From assembly GCA_035714085.1 (NCBI GenBank), contig DASTMP010000476.1:1-64000 (forward strand): a DNA stretch of 64,000 nt, written 5' to 3'. The DNA comes from JAJVID01 sp035714085 (GTDB lineage Bacteria > Acidobacteriota > Blastocatellia > RBC074). Under the pieces are notes generated by a model, which ran no database searches, had not been told where the DNA came from, and saw nothing but the letters and a program-made list of their open reading frames with translations. This document shows, one piece after another, positions 11,261-19,726 of this stretch; the first letter of the stretch is position 1; the number at the start of each line of letters is the position of its first letter. A program made the position numbers and the translations under genes.

Positions 11261-12676
11261 ATGAGCGAAGCTGAGTTCGTGTTGCAATTCGATTCCGGGA
11301 CTTTGACGCTGGAAGGCGCGGGGCAAGATTTTCCCGCGCCTTCAGTGTTTCAATGGGACGAGCGTGTGCGCCGTTGGCGCGCTCCGGCCATCGCTTATCG
11401 CCAGGCGGTAACAGAATTGACGCGACAGGATTTGGCCTTCAAAGACGAAGCGCGCCGCTATTACGAATTCCAGTTCCGAACCGATCTGAACGTCGAGCCG
11501 CGGCCATATCAGCTCGACGCCATCGCCGCGTGGCAAAAGAACGGTAGGCGCGGCGTGGTGATTCTGCCGACCGGCGCCGGCAAGAGTTTCGTCGCTCAGA
11601 TGGCGATAGAGATGACCGGACGTTCGACGCTCGTCGTCGTGCCGACCCTCGATCTGATGAACCAGTGGTACGACCTGCTGGTCTCTTCTTTTCAAGCCGA
11701 GATCGGATTGATCGGCGGCGGCTATTTCGAGCAGGGCGCGATTGTCGTGACGACCTACGCCTCGGCGTTTCGGTTTATGGAGCGGATGGGCAATCAATTC
11801 GGATTGCTCGTGTGCGACGAATGCCATCACCTGCCGGGCAGCGGCTATCGCTATGTGGCCGAGATGGCGATTGCGCCGTTTAGATTGGGTTTGACGGCTA
11901 CGCCCGAGCGATCCGACGGCGGCGAAGAGTTGATGGCGGGATTGCTCGGCCCGATAATTTATCGCCTGGAAGCCCAGCAGTTGGCGGGCGAATTCCTGGC
12001 CGATTACAGCGTCGTGCGGTTGACCGTCCAGTTGAGCGACGAAGACCGCGAGCGTTACAAACAGGAGCGGGCGATCTACCGCGCCTTCATCTCTTCGCAG
12101 GGAATCAATTTCGGCAGTTTGCAGGGCTGGCAGATGTTCGTCATCCAGAGCGCTCGCAGCGAGGCGGGGCGCCGCGCGATGCAGGCCTACCGCGAATCGA
12201 AACGAATCGCGCTCGGCGCAGAGGCTAAATTGGAGACGCTCAAAAAACTGCTGGCGCGACATCGCCGCGAACGCGTGTTGATCTTCACCGCCGAAAACGA
12301 GATGGTCTATCGCATCTCCGAACAGTTCCTGATCCCCGCCATCACGCACGAGACGCCGATCAAAGAGCGCAGCGCGTGGCTCGCCTCTTTCAATCAGGGC
12401 GAAATCCTGGCGCTGGCGACATCAAAAGTCCTCAACGAAGGGGTCAACATCCCCGAAGCGGCGGTCGCAGTCGTGCTCTCAGGCTCAGGCTCGTCGCGCG
12501 AACACATCCAGCGGCTCGGACGAATCCTGCGCAAACAGCCGGACAAAGAGGCGATCCTTTACGAAGTCGTCACCGCGGACACCGCCGAAGAGCGCATCAG
12601 CGAAAGACGCCGCGACGCGAATCAGTTCCGCGCGACGAAAGATCGATGGTTGGATGAAAGCTGGGAAGACGCGTAG
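11261..12676 (+). CDS. XPB-family superfamily 2 DNA helicase
   Basis: 3'-5' DNA helicase/translocase resembling archaeal XPB. Motifs: Q-motif region EPRPYQLDAI (about 79), Walker A LPTGAGKS, Ia VVPTLDLMNQW, DEAH-type box CDECHH, motif III LTATPERSDG, motif IV VLIFTAEN, motif V ATSKVLNEGVNIP and motif VI QRLGRILRK. The XPB 'RED' motif after motif III reads RSD here. An N-terminal domain of about 75 residues corresponds to the damage-recognition region. The DUF790/Bax1-like gene 87 bp downstream strongly supports the XPB assignment, because archaeal XPB and Bax1 form a helicase-nuclease pair. The two are probably cotranscribed. Confidence 0.85.
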   Translation: MSEAEFVLQFDSGTLTLEGAGQDFPAPSVFQWDERVRRWRAPAIAYRQAVTELTRQDLAFKDEARRYYEFQFRTDLNVEPRPYQLDAIAAWQKNGRRGVVILPTGAGKSFVAQMAIEMTGRSTLVVVPTLDLMNQWYDLLVSSFQAEIGLIGGGYFEQGAIVVTTYASAFRFMERMGNQFGLLVCDECHHLPGSGYRYVAEMAIAPFRLGLTATPERSDGGEELMAGLLGPIIYRLEAQQLAGEFLADYSVVRLTVQLSDEDRERYKQERAIYRAFISSQGINFGSLQGWQMFVIQSARSEAGRRAMQAYRESKRIALGAEAKLETLKKLLARHRRERVLIFTAENEMVYRISEQFLIPAITHETPIKERSAWLASFNQGEILALATSKVLNEGVNIPEAAVAVVLSGSGSSREHIQRLGRILRKQPDKEAILYEVVTADTAEERISERRRDANQFRATKDRWLDESWEDA

Positions 12677-12736
12677 AGTGGGGAGTGGGGAAGAAGAAGT
12701 AGCGTCTTACTCCTCACTCCCACTCCCCGCTCCTTA
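12676..12736. repeat. Imperfect hairpin (gggagt class) between xpb and bax1 genes
   Basis: Left text gagtggggagtgggga (from 12676) faces right text ctcactcccactcccc (to about 12736). The arms are degenerate. It fills most of the 86-bp spacer and begins at the helicase stop codon. Confidence 0.7.
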
Positions 12737-12762
12737 CTCCCTATTTTTCTGTATGAAAAGCT

Positions 12763-14001
12763 ATGTTGACCGCTGATCTGGCAATGAGCTACCGGCGTGG
12801 AAGTCGCATCACGCCGCGATATCTGCAATCCGATGATCCGCGCCATCTGCAAACGGCGGCTGACCTGACTCTCATCGTCGAGCAATATCGGGGGAGCCGC
12901 CGCGCCGAGCTTGAGCGCGCGCTGGACGAATACATCGGCGTCGGAACCGATTACAAAATCCTGCGCGGATTGATCAAGCTGCTCACCGATCGCTGCGAAT
13001 TCGAGACCGCTGGCGCTAAGGACCCTGCGGAGATTCGCCGCGCTCTCTTCACGAAAGCCGCAGCGCATCATTTAAGGGCAGACAGGGCAATGGCGGAAAG
13101 GGCTGTAATTGTCGACGATCATCTACGCCAACGTTTGATCGCCGAAGTCGCAGCCGAATTGGAATGCTCGCCGGAAGAGGTGATGGCGGGCCTTTACGCC
13201 GATCTGTCCGGCAACCAGCGGCTGGTCGCGTTCGAGGAGATGAGCGCGGAGGACTTGCTGGATCGCTACAATCTGGCGCAGGCTCAGGCGCTGCTCTACC
13301 GCTGTTCAGAGATGAGGCTGCGGATCGAGCCTCAGGAGCAGAGCGTCACACGCCGTCTGTTCGCGGAAATCAAAGCTTTCCGCCTGATCCACGCAATTAA
13401 AGGCAATCCGGCGTCCGGCTATGACGCGCAGTTGAGCGGGCCGGTCTCCATCTTCCATCGCTCACAGCGATACGGCGTCCAGATGGCGGTCTTCCTGCCC
13501 GCGCTGCTGCTTTATCCCGGCTGGCGAATGCGCGCCGAGATCGGAACCAAGACGGGCGCGGCCTTCTTCGAGCTTGACAGCGATCAAACCCGTTTGCGCT
13601 CGCACTACGTGACCGACGACCCCCAACCGCAAAATCCGCAGATTGCGAAATTGCTAGAAGACTTCAGCAAGCTCGATGGAGAATGGAGCGGGCGCCCCAG
13701 TCAGGAAGTGATCGACCTCGGCGAGAGCGCGTTCGTCCCCGACCTGGTTTTCATTCGCGAAGGCGACGAGCCGATCTACCTGGAGATGCTCGGCTATTGG
13801 ACGCCGCGCTCTTTGAACGAGAGGCTGAAAGAGTTTGCGCGCGCCGGGTTCGTGAATTACGCCATCGCGGCGTCGGAGGATATGCGATGCAGCCGAGACG
13901 CGCCAACGCAATCGCCGACCAATGTGATCCTCTATAAAAAATCGCTCAACGCGCGGGAGCTTCAAGCGCGGCTGGCGCGGTTGACGGAGACGTCTTGTTG
14001 A
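12763..14001 (+). CDS. Bax1-like (DUF790) nuclease, partner of XPB
   Basis: DUF790 protein; the archaeal member Bax1 is a structure-specific nuclease that binds XPB and works with it in a repair-like reaction. The N-terminus (MLTADLAMSYRRGSRITPRY) is typical of the family. The C-terminal third shows the PD-(D/E)xK-like site FVPDLVF followed by YLEMLGYWTPRSL, matching the archaeal PD...vEivGfWTP.YL pattern. The Lys usually seen after this block falls near NERLKEF. The start at 12763 begins with the family MLT. The gene directly follows the helicase and its hairpin. The function is inferred from archaeal relatives. Confidence 0.82.
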   Translation: MLTADLAMSYRRGSRITPRYLQSDDPRHLQTAADLTLIVEQYRGSRRAELERALDEYIGVGTDYKILRGLIKLLTDRCEFETAGAKDPAEIRRALFTKAAAHHLRADRAMAERAVIVDDHLRQRLIAEVAAELECSPEEVMAGLYADLSGNQRLVAFEEMSAEDLLDRYNLAQAQALLYRCSEMRLRIEPQEQSVTRRLFAEIKAFRLIHAIKGNPASGYDAQLSGPVSIFHRSQRYGVQMAVFLPALLLYPGWRMRAEIGTKTGAAFFELDSDQTRLRSHYVTDDPQPQNPQIAKLLEDFSKLDGEWSGRPSQEVIDLGESAFVPDLVFIREGDEPIYLEMLGYWTPRSLNERLKEFARAGFVNYAIAASEDMRCSRDAPTQSPTNVILYKKSLNARELQARLARLTETSC

Positions 14002-14169
14002 ACATCAGATGTGAAAAGATGTACTAAAATTGTGATGCTTGCGAAGCGGGGATATACTCGGCCACACCCCTTACCGAAACGATTTGAGAGATAATGGCAA
14101 GGCGGAGAAACAAGGAAGGCGCACAATTTATTCGGCGCTTCCGGCCCATTGGAGGTACGCATAGTAAAC

Positions 14170-14898
14170 ATGTCGCGTGAATCTGAAAACGAAGCCGTAA
14201 AACGATCGCTTGAATCGTCCTATTGTCCCGAGCCCATAAGGCAAGCTCGGGAGATGCAAGATCGGATGCTCACCGAGCGACTCCGGCCTGGGCCTTATAA
14301 GGTTGCGGATATCGGGTGCGGCAACGGCTATCATGCAGTGATGTTGGCTCCGGTCTCTCTTCTGTATCATGGCTTTGAGAAATCGCCCGCGATGGTTGAG
14401 ACAGCGCGAACTCTGTGGCGAAATGAGAGCATAAACAATGCGCAGATCTTCGCCGGAGACGTGGCCGAGGCGGAACTCGAGGGCGAGTTCTATGACGTCG
14501 TCCTCTGCATGTACTTCACGCCTGGCAACTTGAGGGACCAATCAGACGACCTCGGTCTATACAACGACGCTTATCTCGATCGGAATCCACGGTTCATCCG
14601 CGTGGTGACTCGCTTCTATCAAGCCATGAAAATCGGCGGCTCAATGTTTCTCACCATATACAAGAACGCGCCGGAGGCGGAGGCGGCGCAGATCGATTTC
14701 TACGAGAATACCGGGCAGCATGTCGTGACGCCTCGGGGATCGCGATTTGTGGCGACTGCGGAAGGTTTTTGGTCGGTAAGATGGACGCGAGACAGCATGT
14801 TATCAAACCTCAGTGAATGTGGAATCAGTCCCGACCGAGTCGTATTCAACGACCTGAACGCCATCGCATGGTTGGTCGAGGTCAGTAAGCCGGCATGA
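14170..14898 (+). CDS. Class I SAM-dependent methyltransferase
   Basis: Rossmann-fold methyltransferase of 242 residues. Motif I is VADIGCGNGYHAVML (about residue 44), motif II is near YHGFEKSPAMV, and an acidic post-motif is seen in IFAGDVAEAEL. The substrate is unknown. Start at 14170 (MSRESENE); GGAGGT lies 13 bp upstream, slightly far. It overlaps the HD-domain gene downstream by ATGA, so the pair is translationally coupled. Confidence 0.78.
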   Translation: MSRESENEAVKRSLESSYCPEPIRQAREMQDRMLTERLRPGPYKVADIGCGNGYHAVMLAPVSLLYHGFEKSPAMVETARTLWRNESINNAQIFAGDVAEAELEGEFYDVVLCMYFTPGNLRDQSDDLGLYNDAYLDRNPRFIRVVTRFYQAMKIGGSMFLTIYKNAPEAEAAQIDFYENTGQHVVTPRGSRFVATAEGFWSVRWTRDSMLSNLSECGISPDRVVFNDLNAIAWLVEVSKPA

Positions 14899-15599
14899 AA
14901 ATCGATCGTCTGTCTGAGTCAGTCGGTAATATGGAGACGCATTATTTCCAATTGGGACGTCATGACCGGGACTTCCTCCGCGCTCAATGGGCCAGCTTAA
15001 CATCTCAGTTCGCGCCGCATCGAGCGCTGATTGAAAGCCTCTTTAATTCCATTGTTGAACACTACTCGGAGGGCGCCCGCGCCTATCATAACCTGAGCCA
15101 TATTCAATCGCTCCTCGTGTTGAGCGAGTCGCTTTCGAACAAGGTTCAGGACCGGGACGCGCTTTATTTCGCCATCTGGTTTCACGACGCCATCTACGAT
15201 ACGAAGAGATCCGATAACGAAGAGAAGAGCGCCGAGTATGCAGTGGAAGCTTTAGCCAGCCTGGGAGTTCCGGAGCAGACCATTGCGACCACGCGGGAGA
15301 TGGTTCTGGCGACAAAGCATCATCGCGGCGCCGATCTTTCGTGGGATATAAAGGTTTTTCTGGATCTTGATACATCAATACTTGGAGCGCCGGAGGAAAT
15401 CTACGAGGAGTATAGCCGGGCGATCAGGAAGGAATACTCCTGGGTTCCGGACGTCTTATATCGAGAAGGCAGGATGAAAATTTTGAATGATTTTTTGGGG
15501 AGAGCGCGCATTTACCATACCGAAGAAATCAAGGCGAATTACGAGGCGCAGGCGAGGCATAATATTGCGAAGGAAATAAAAGCTTTATCTGGCGGATAA
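14895..15599 (+). CDS. HD-superfamily metal-dependent phosphohydrolase-like protein
   Basis: Predicted HD-domain hydrolase of 234 residues. The metal-binding HD is in AIWFHDAIYDTKRSDNEEKSA (about residue 95), preceded by YHNLSHI (first His) and followed by TKHH, a pattern found in the 'predicted metal-dependent HD superfamily phosphohydrolase' group. The substrate is unknown. The start at 14895 overlaps the methyltransferase stop, so the two gene products may act together. Confidence 0.72.
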   Translation: MKIDRLSESVGNMETHYFQLGRHDRDFLRAQWASLTSQFAPHRALIESLFNSIVEHYSEGARAYHNLSHIQSLLVLSESLSNKVQDRDALYFAIWFHDAIYDTKRSDNEEKSAEYAVEALASLGVPEQTIATTREMVLATKHHRGADLSWDIKVFLDLDTSILGAPEEIYEEYSRAIRKEYSWVPDVLYREGRMKILNDFLGRARIYHTEEIKANYEAQARHNIAKEIKALSGG

Positions 15600-15830
15600 G
15601 CGGCGCGGTATCGGAGGCCGCGCCACTTTCCAGTACACGCAGTCGCAAACCGATCCGGATCGCCGCTAATCCATGGAGTGAACGCGACCCGGATGGGGCC
15701 GTGAACGACCCGCCTGGCTGGATGGCGTCAGCCGGAAGCCCGAGCGCTGTCTTTTGCCTCGCAGACGGTTCGCGTTCTCTTCCGAATTTTGTTGTTTTAT
15801 TGATTGGCCGATTGTGGTATAAGCGAAACG

Positions 15831-15862
15831 ACCTGATAAGAGGCTGCAACCCCTCATCAGGT
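15831..15862 (+). repeat. Hairpin at the presumed left end of the TnpB element
   Basis: Arms 15831-15843 (acctgataagagg) and 15850-15862 pair with two mismatches. It lies about 40 bp upstream of tnpB, where IS200/IS605 elements carry a subterminal hairpin. The rest of 15600-15899 shows no gene that I can support. Confidence 0.6.
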
Positions 15863-15899
15863 CTCGCCAAAGGGCAACGTTGATTGGGAACGCCACGCA

Positions 15900-17099
15900 A
15901 TGGCTGATACAAAAAATACCACAAACAAAACCTTCGAGTATCGTATTCGCCCGAATAAGAAATTCGTCGCGGCGTGCGAAAAAGCGCTCGGCGATTCGCG
16001 CTTCGTCTACAACTGCGCCCTGGAACAGCGGATTCGCGTGTACAACGCCAGCGGCAAGACGATCAGCTTTTACGAGCAATCCCGCCAATTGACGGAGGCG
16101 CGCGACGAATTGCCTGAGATCAAAAGCGCTCTGAGGACAATTCAGAGTGACGCTCTCGAACGCCTGGATGAAGCGTTTATAGCGTTCTTCAAGCGCTTGA
16201 AGGTCGGACAGAACCCGGGGTTTCCCAGATTCAAGAGTCGTGACCGCTATCACACCTTCTCGCAGAAATACGAGAAAGTGAGACCCTGCCCCATCAAGGG
16301 CGATAAGCTGACAGTCCCCGGCGTCGGGACTTGCCGCATAAGACTTAGCCGCCCGGTAGAAGGCCGTTGTAAGCAACTGCGAATTACGCGTCGCGCTGAT
16401 GGTTGGTACGTGTTGCTGGTATGCGAGACGCCGAAACCGGCGCCGCTTGCGCCATCGGGTCAAACTGTCGGCGTGGATGTCGGCGTTAAGAGTTTTGCGA
16501 CGCTCTCGACCGGCGAAGAGATCGCCAACCCGCGCCATCTCAAACAGGCGGCGGACCAGCTTGCGAGAGAGCAACGGCGCCTCGCCCGCAAGGTAAAGGG
16601 CAGTCAGAATCGCGGGAAGGCTCGCGGCAAAGTCGCGCTCAGACACCTGAGAGTGCAGAGAGCGCGCAAACATTTTCACCACGAAGAGGCGGCGAAGCTG
16701 GTCGAGCGCTTTGACCGGATCGCCGTCGAAGACTTGAACATTCGCGGGATGGTGAAGAACCGCCATCTTGCGAAGGCCATTCTTGACGTGGCCTGGGGGC
16801 AATTTTTCGCGATAACGAAAGACAAAGCTGAAAACGCTGGTCGGACGTTTGAAAGAGTGAACCCCAGATACACCACGCAGACTTGCAGCAATTGCGGCCA
16901 CAGGCAAAAGATGCCACTGGCGATTCGTATATTCGAATGCGAGAAGTGCGGATTTGTCTGCGGTCGTGATCATAATGCTGCAATAAATCTTGATTCGGTA
17001 CGGGCGAGCGGCCCGGAACCTGACGCCTGTGGAGAGCGGCAGCGCTCTAAGAAGCAGGAACGCGACGGCAGTTCTCAATCGGAACCCCGGAGGGGTTGA
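15900..17099 (+). CDS. tnpB: IS200/IS605-type TnpB RNA-guided nuclease
   Basis: TnpB (OrfB) of 399 residues, the normal length. N-terminal helix-turn-helix region with FEYRIRPNKKF. The RuvC parts all look intact: GVDVGVKSFATLS (catalytic Asp), IAVEDLNIRGM (Glu) and the C-terminal RDHNAAINL (Asp). The zinc ribbon is CSNCGH...CEKCGFVCG. The related family is an omegaRNA-guided DNA nuclease that preserves its element at donor sites. No TnpA gene lies beside it, so it is a solitary TnpB element that would need TnpA in trans. The 3' end of the gene overlaps the presumed omegaRNA. Confidence 0.92.
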   Translation: MADTKNTTNKTFEYRIRPNKKFVAACEKALGDSRFVYNCALEQRIRVYNASGKTISFYEQSRQLTEARDELPEIKSALRTIQSDALERLDEAFIAFFKRLKVGQNPGFPRFKSRDRYHTFSQKYEKVRPCPIKGDKLTVPGVGTCRIRLSRPVEGRCKQLRITRRADGWYVLLVCETPKPAPLAPSGQTVGVDVGVKSFATLSTGEEIANPRHLKQAADQLAREQRRLARKVKGSQNRGKARGKVALRHLRVQRARKHFHHEEAAKLVERFDRIAVEDLNIRGMVKNRHLAKAILDVAWGQFFAITKDKAENAGRTFERVNPRYTTQTCSNCGHRQKMPLAIRIFECEKCGFVCGRDHNAAINLDSVRASGPEPDACGERQRSKKQERDGSSQSEPRRG

Positions 17100-17106
17100 G
17101 ATTGAG
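17033..17106 (+). ncRNA. Putative omegaRNA 3' scaffold / right-end hairpin of the TnpB element
   Basis: Two hairpins overlap the tnpB 3' end: 17033-17048 (6-bp stem) and 17074-17106, a stacked hairpin with outer stem CTCAATC/GATTGAG and inner stem AACCCC/GGGGTT. The tnpB stop lies in the second stem. In this family the guide begins just after such a structure, here about 17107. The 5' end of the RNA cannot be set from sequence. Confidence 0.55.
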
Positions 17107-17144
17107 CGCCTAAACCGTCTGCGACGCTAACAGGAGCGCAATTG

Positions 17145-17750
17145 ATGAAAAAACGTGATCTTCTTTGGGGCGTCATTTTGATTTCATTTATTCCCATTGG
17201 CGTCAATCGTCATGAAGCCAGGATCGATTTTGTGAAAACCAGGGAATATGTCGTCTACTCAGCCCTGCTCGATGAGATCAACGAAAGCCCAAGAGACGGG
17301 AAAGAAGTCAATCTTCTTGTCATCAATGATCAGACTGAAGGGCCAGACAAAAGGTGTGTCCCTGATGAAATCGCTCAATGGTATGGCGAGGTAAAATCTG
17401 ATGAACTCAAGCCTCTCTTTGAAAATTTGATAGAGAAAAATAAAGACACAAAACCTTTATACAGAAAATTCAAGGTAAATAGACAATATGTCCTTTTGAA
17501 TATGCAGAATTTCGTCTCCATGTTCGAGAAGAGAGAGCTTGATGGCTGGAATGAGTTTTACAAGAAATACCCTGGCTCATCGGGCTATATCACTTTTTCG
17601 CGAGTAGGATTCAATTCTGATGAAACGAAGGCTCTTATTTACAGACAGACAAATTGTGGCGGGCTGTGTGGGTATGGAGGGTATATTCTTTTGTCCAAGG
17701 ATAATGGGGCTTGGAAAGAAATTGGCAGTTACGGATGTTGGGAGTCTTAA
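17145..17750 (+). CDS. Conserved hypothetical secreted protein, AT-rich
   Basis: 201 residues with an N-terminal hydrophobic stretch (LLWGVILISFIPIG) that looks like an anchor or signal peptide. The C-terminus has a recognisable block: YITFSRVGFNSDETKALIYR followed by CGGLCGYGGYILLSKDNGAWKE. This recurs in environmental bacterial proteins of unknown function, and the paired Cys may bind metal or form a disulfide. The start at 17145 is preferred with AGGAG upstream. Base composition is clearly lower in GC than its neighbours. The gene follows the TnpB right end by about 40 bp, which suggests acquisition. Confidence 0.65.
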   Translation: MKKRDLLWGVILISFIPIGVNRHEARIDFVKTREYVVYSALLDEINESPRDGKEVNLLVINDQTEGPDKRCVPDEIAQWYGEVKSDELKPLFENLIEKNKDTKPLYRKFKVNRQYVLLNMQNFVSMFEKRELDGWNEFYKKYPGSSGYITFSRVGFNSDETKALIYRQTNCGGLCGYGGYILLSKDNGAWKEIGSYGCWES

Positions 17751-17769
17751 TCACGGTCGAAACTGACTT

Positions 17770-18408
17770 ATGCCGAATTGGTCAACGCTTTCTTTATTCA
17801 TCACCGCTGCTTTGGTTCTCGTATTCATGCCGGGACCGAATACGCTTTACATCATCGCCCGCAGCGTTCAACAAGGACGCGTGGCAGGACTCGTGTCGAG
17901 CCTGGGCATCCAGGCCGGCTCGTTATTTCACATCACGGCAGCGGCTCTCGGGGTGTCGGCCCTGCTTTTGTCATCGGCGCTGGCTTTTAGCGTCGTAAAA
18001 TACGTGGGCGCTGCTTACCTCATTTATCTAGGCGTTAAAACTTTGCTGACGCGAGAAAAGCTTGCGGAAACAAAAACGGTCGAAGGAAAAAGTTTAAGCC
18101 GCGCATTTTATCAGGGCATTTTAGTAAGCCTGTTAAATCCGAAGGCTGCGTTGTTCTTTTTCGCTTTTCTTCCGCAATTTGTTGACGCGGAGCGAGGCTC
18201 GGTTACGATACAGATTATGGTTTTGGGCGCGATAGTGGTCGTCTTGGGAGCTTTGAGCGACTCGATTTACGCGCTCCTTGCCGGGAGCGCCGGCAATTTG
18301 TTGCGCGGAAATCCCAGGGTCTTACGCGCTCAACGCTATTTCGCCGGGAGCGTCTACATCGGGCTTGGCGCGATAACCGCTCTGACCGGCTCAGCCAAAA
18401 AAGGGTAG
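17770..18408 (+). CDS. LysE/RhtB-family amino-acid exporter
   Basis: Inner-membrane protein of 212 residues with about six hydrophobic segments. The N-terminal signature MPGPNTLYIIARSVQQGRVAG is diagnostic of the LysE/RhtB family, as is the central SLLNPKAALFFFAFLPQFV. The probable role is proton-driven export of an amino acid or homoserine-lactone-like solute; the substrate cannot be read. Its stop directly abuts the start of the AlkX-like gene. Confidence 0.85.
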   Translation: MPNWSTLSLFITAALVLVFMPGPNTLYIIARSVQQGRVAGLVSSLGIQAGSLFHITAAALGVSALLLSSALAFSVVKYVGAAYLIYLGVKTLLTREKLAETKTVEGKSLSRAFYQGILVSLLNPKAALFFFAFLPQFVDAERGSVTIQIMVLGAIVVVLGALSDSIYALLAGSAGNLLRGNPRVLRAQRYFAGSVYIGLGAITALTGSAKKG

Positions 18409-19629
18409 ATGTCCCAGGAAAATCTCACATTGAGCGAGGCGCGGCGAATCGCGCTCACCAGCCAGGGCTTTGACCGCCCGCGACCGACCGGAAAAGTAAC
18501 CGCGAACCACATTCGCGGCGCGGTCCGCCGGCTAGGCCTCGTGCAGATCGATTACGTCAACGTCCTCACGCCGGCGCACTATCAGATTCTATTCTCGCGG
18601 CTCGGCTCATACAAAAAATCTCTCTTCGATGATCTGGTCTATGGGCGGCGCGAATTCACCGAGCAGTGGGCCCACGAGAGGTCCATTCTGCCGGTGGAGA
18701 GTTGGCCGCTGCTCCGCCATCGAATGGAGTCCCACCGCGTTCGCCCGTGGGGTTTCGAGAAGTTCCTGGAGCAGCAATCGAGTTACGTCGCCTGGGCGCT
18801 GGAAGAGATCCGCGCGCGGGGGCCCCTGAGCGCGGAAGACCTCCCGGAGCCGGATTGGGCGCCCCGCCGTATGAGCGACAAGTGGGGTTGGGGCATGAAT
18901 CTCAAAAATCAGGTGCTTGAAGCCCACTTTGGCTCTGGTCGACTTGCGGTGGTTGAGCGCCTGCCAAACTTCATGCGTGTATACGATCTGGCTGAGCGAG
19001 TAATACCGGCGGCGCATCACGGTCGCAAGGTTGAGCGCGAAGAGGCGCAGCGCGAGTTGCTGCGCCTCGCGGCGCGCTCGCACGGCGTGGGCACGGCCGG
19101 CGATCTGGCCGATTATTACCGTATGCCGATCCGGGAAGCGCGCCAGCGCATCGCCGAACTGGTTGAAGCAGGGGAGTTGCGCGAAGCCAGGGTCGAGGGG
19201 TGGCGGGAACCGGCTTATCTTCACCCGGAGGCGCGCGTCGCCAGACGAATCGAGGCCGCGGCGTTGCTCTCTCCATTCGATCCGGTGGTATGGCATCGCC
19301 CGCGCGCCGCTCGACTCTTCGGGTTCGATTACCGCATCGAGATATTCACGCCGCAGGAGAAGCGACGCTGGGGCTATTACGTGCTGCCGTTTCTGCTCGG
19401 CGAGCGTCTGGTCGCCCGCGTCGATCTCAAAGCCGACCGCGCCGCGCGCCGGCTGCTCGCCCTGGCGGCCTACATTGAAGCCGGGGCCGATCCCGACGCG
19501 GTCGCCGATGCGCTCGCCGCTGAGTTGTGGAGGATGGCCGCGTGGTTGGAGTTGGACTCAGTCTTCGTCGAACGACGTGGAGGTTTTGCGCGGACGCTCG
19601 CATCCGCTGTCCGCGCACATACTGGTTAA
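18409..19629 (+). CDS. AlkX/YcaQ-family winged-helix DNA glycosylase
   Basis: Winged helix-turn-helix protein (HTH_42) of 406 residues. Near residue 44 it has LVQIDYVNVLTPAHY. The Q-x-D pair corresponds to the catalytic Q-phi-D of the AlkX/YcaQ branch, which unhooks interstrand crosslinks, rather than Q-phi-Q of AlkZ. Other family blocks are EQWAHERSILP and LLSPFDPVVWHRPRAARLFGFDYRIEIFTP. With the XPB-Bax1 pair and endonuclease III it adds to the DNA-repair content. It starts at the base after the LysE-type gene stop. Confidence 0.82.
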   Translation: MSQENLTLSEARRIALTSQGFDRPRPTGKVTANHIRGAVRRLGLVQIDYVNVLTPAHYQILFSRLGSYKKSLFDDLVYGRREFTEQWAHERSILPVESWPLLRHRMESHRVRPWGFEKFLEQQSSYVAWALEEIRARGPLSAEDLPEPDWAPRRMSDKWGWGMNLKNQVLEAHFGSGRLAVVERLPNFMRVYDLAERVIPAAHHGRKVEREEAQRELLRLAARSHGVGTAGDLADYYRMPIREARQRIAELVEAGELREARVEGWREPAYLHPEARVARRIEAAALLSPFDPVVWHRPRAARLFGFDYRIEIFTPQEKRRWGYYVLPFLLGERLVARVDLKADRAARRLLALAAYIEAGADPDAVADALAAELWRMAAWLELDSVFVERRGGFARTLASAVRAHTG

Positions 19630-19634
19630 AAACG

Positions 19635-19715
19635 AAAATCAACCACGAAGTAACGAAAAGCACGAAGGTTTTTTCCGTCTTCCTTCGCGCTCTTCGTTTC
19701 TTTGTGGTTGATTTT
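19635..19715. repeat. Imperfect hairpin (ccacgaag class)
   Basis: Arms 19635-19668 and 19682-19715, 34 bp with four mismatches, lie between the convergent ends of the glycosylase and the methyltransferase. Outer text matches the elements at 2410 and 52861. It could also act as a bidirectional terminator. Confidence 0.92.
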
Positions 19716-19726
19716 CCGGGGAAGAA

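Noticed and set aside
15666..17078. Long open frame of 470 codons on the minus strand over tnpB
   Set aside because: It is the antisense shadow of a clear TnpB gene and shows no protein-family motif.
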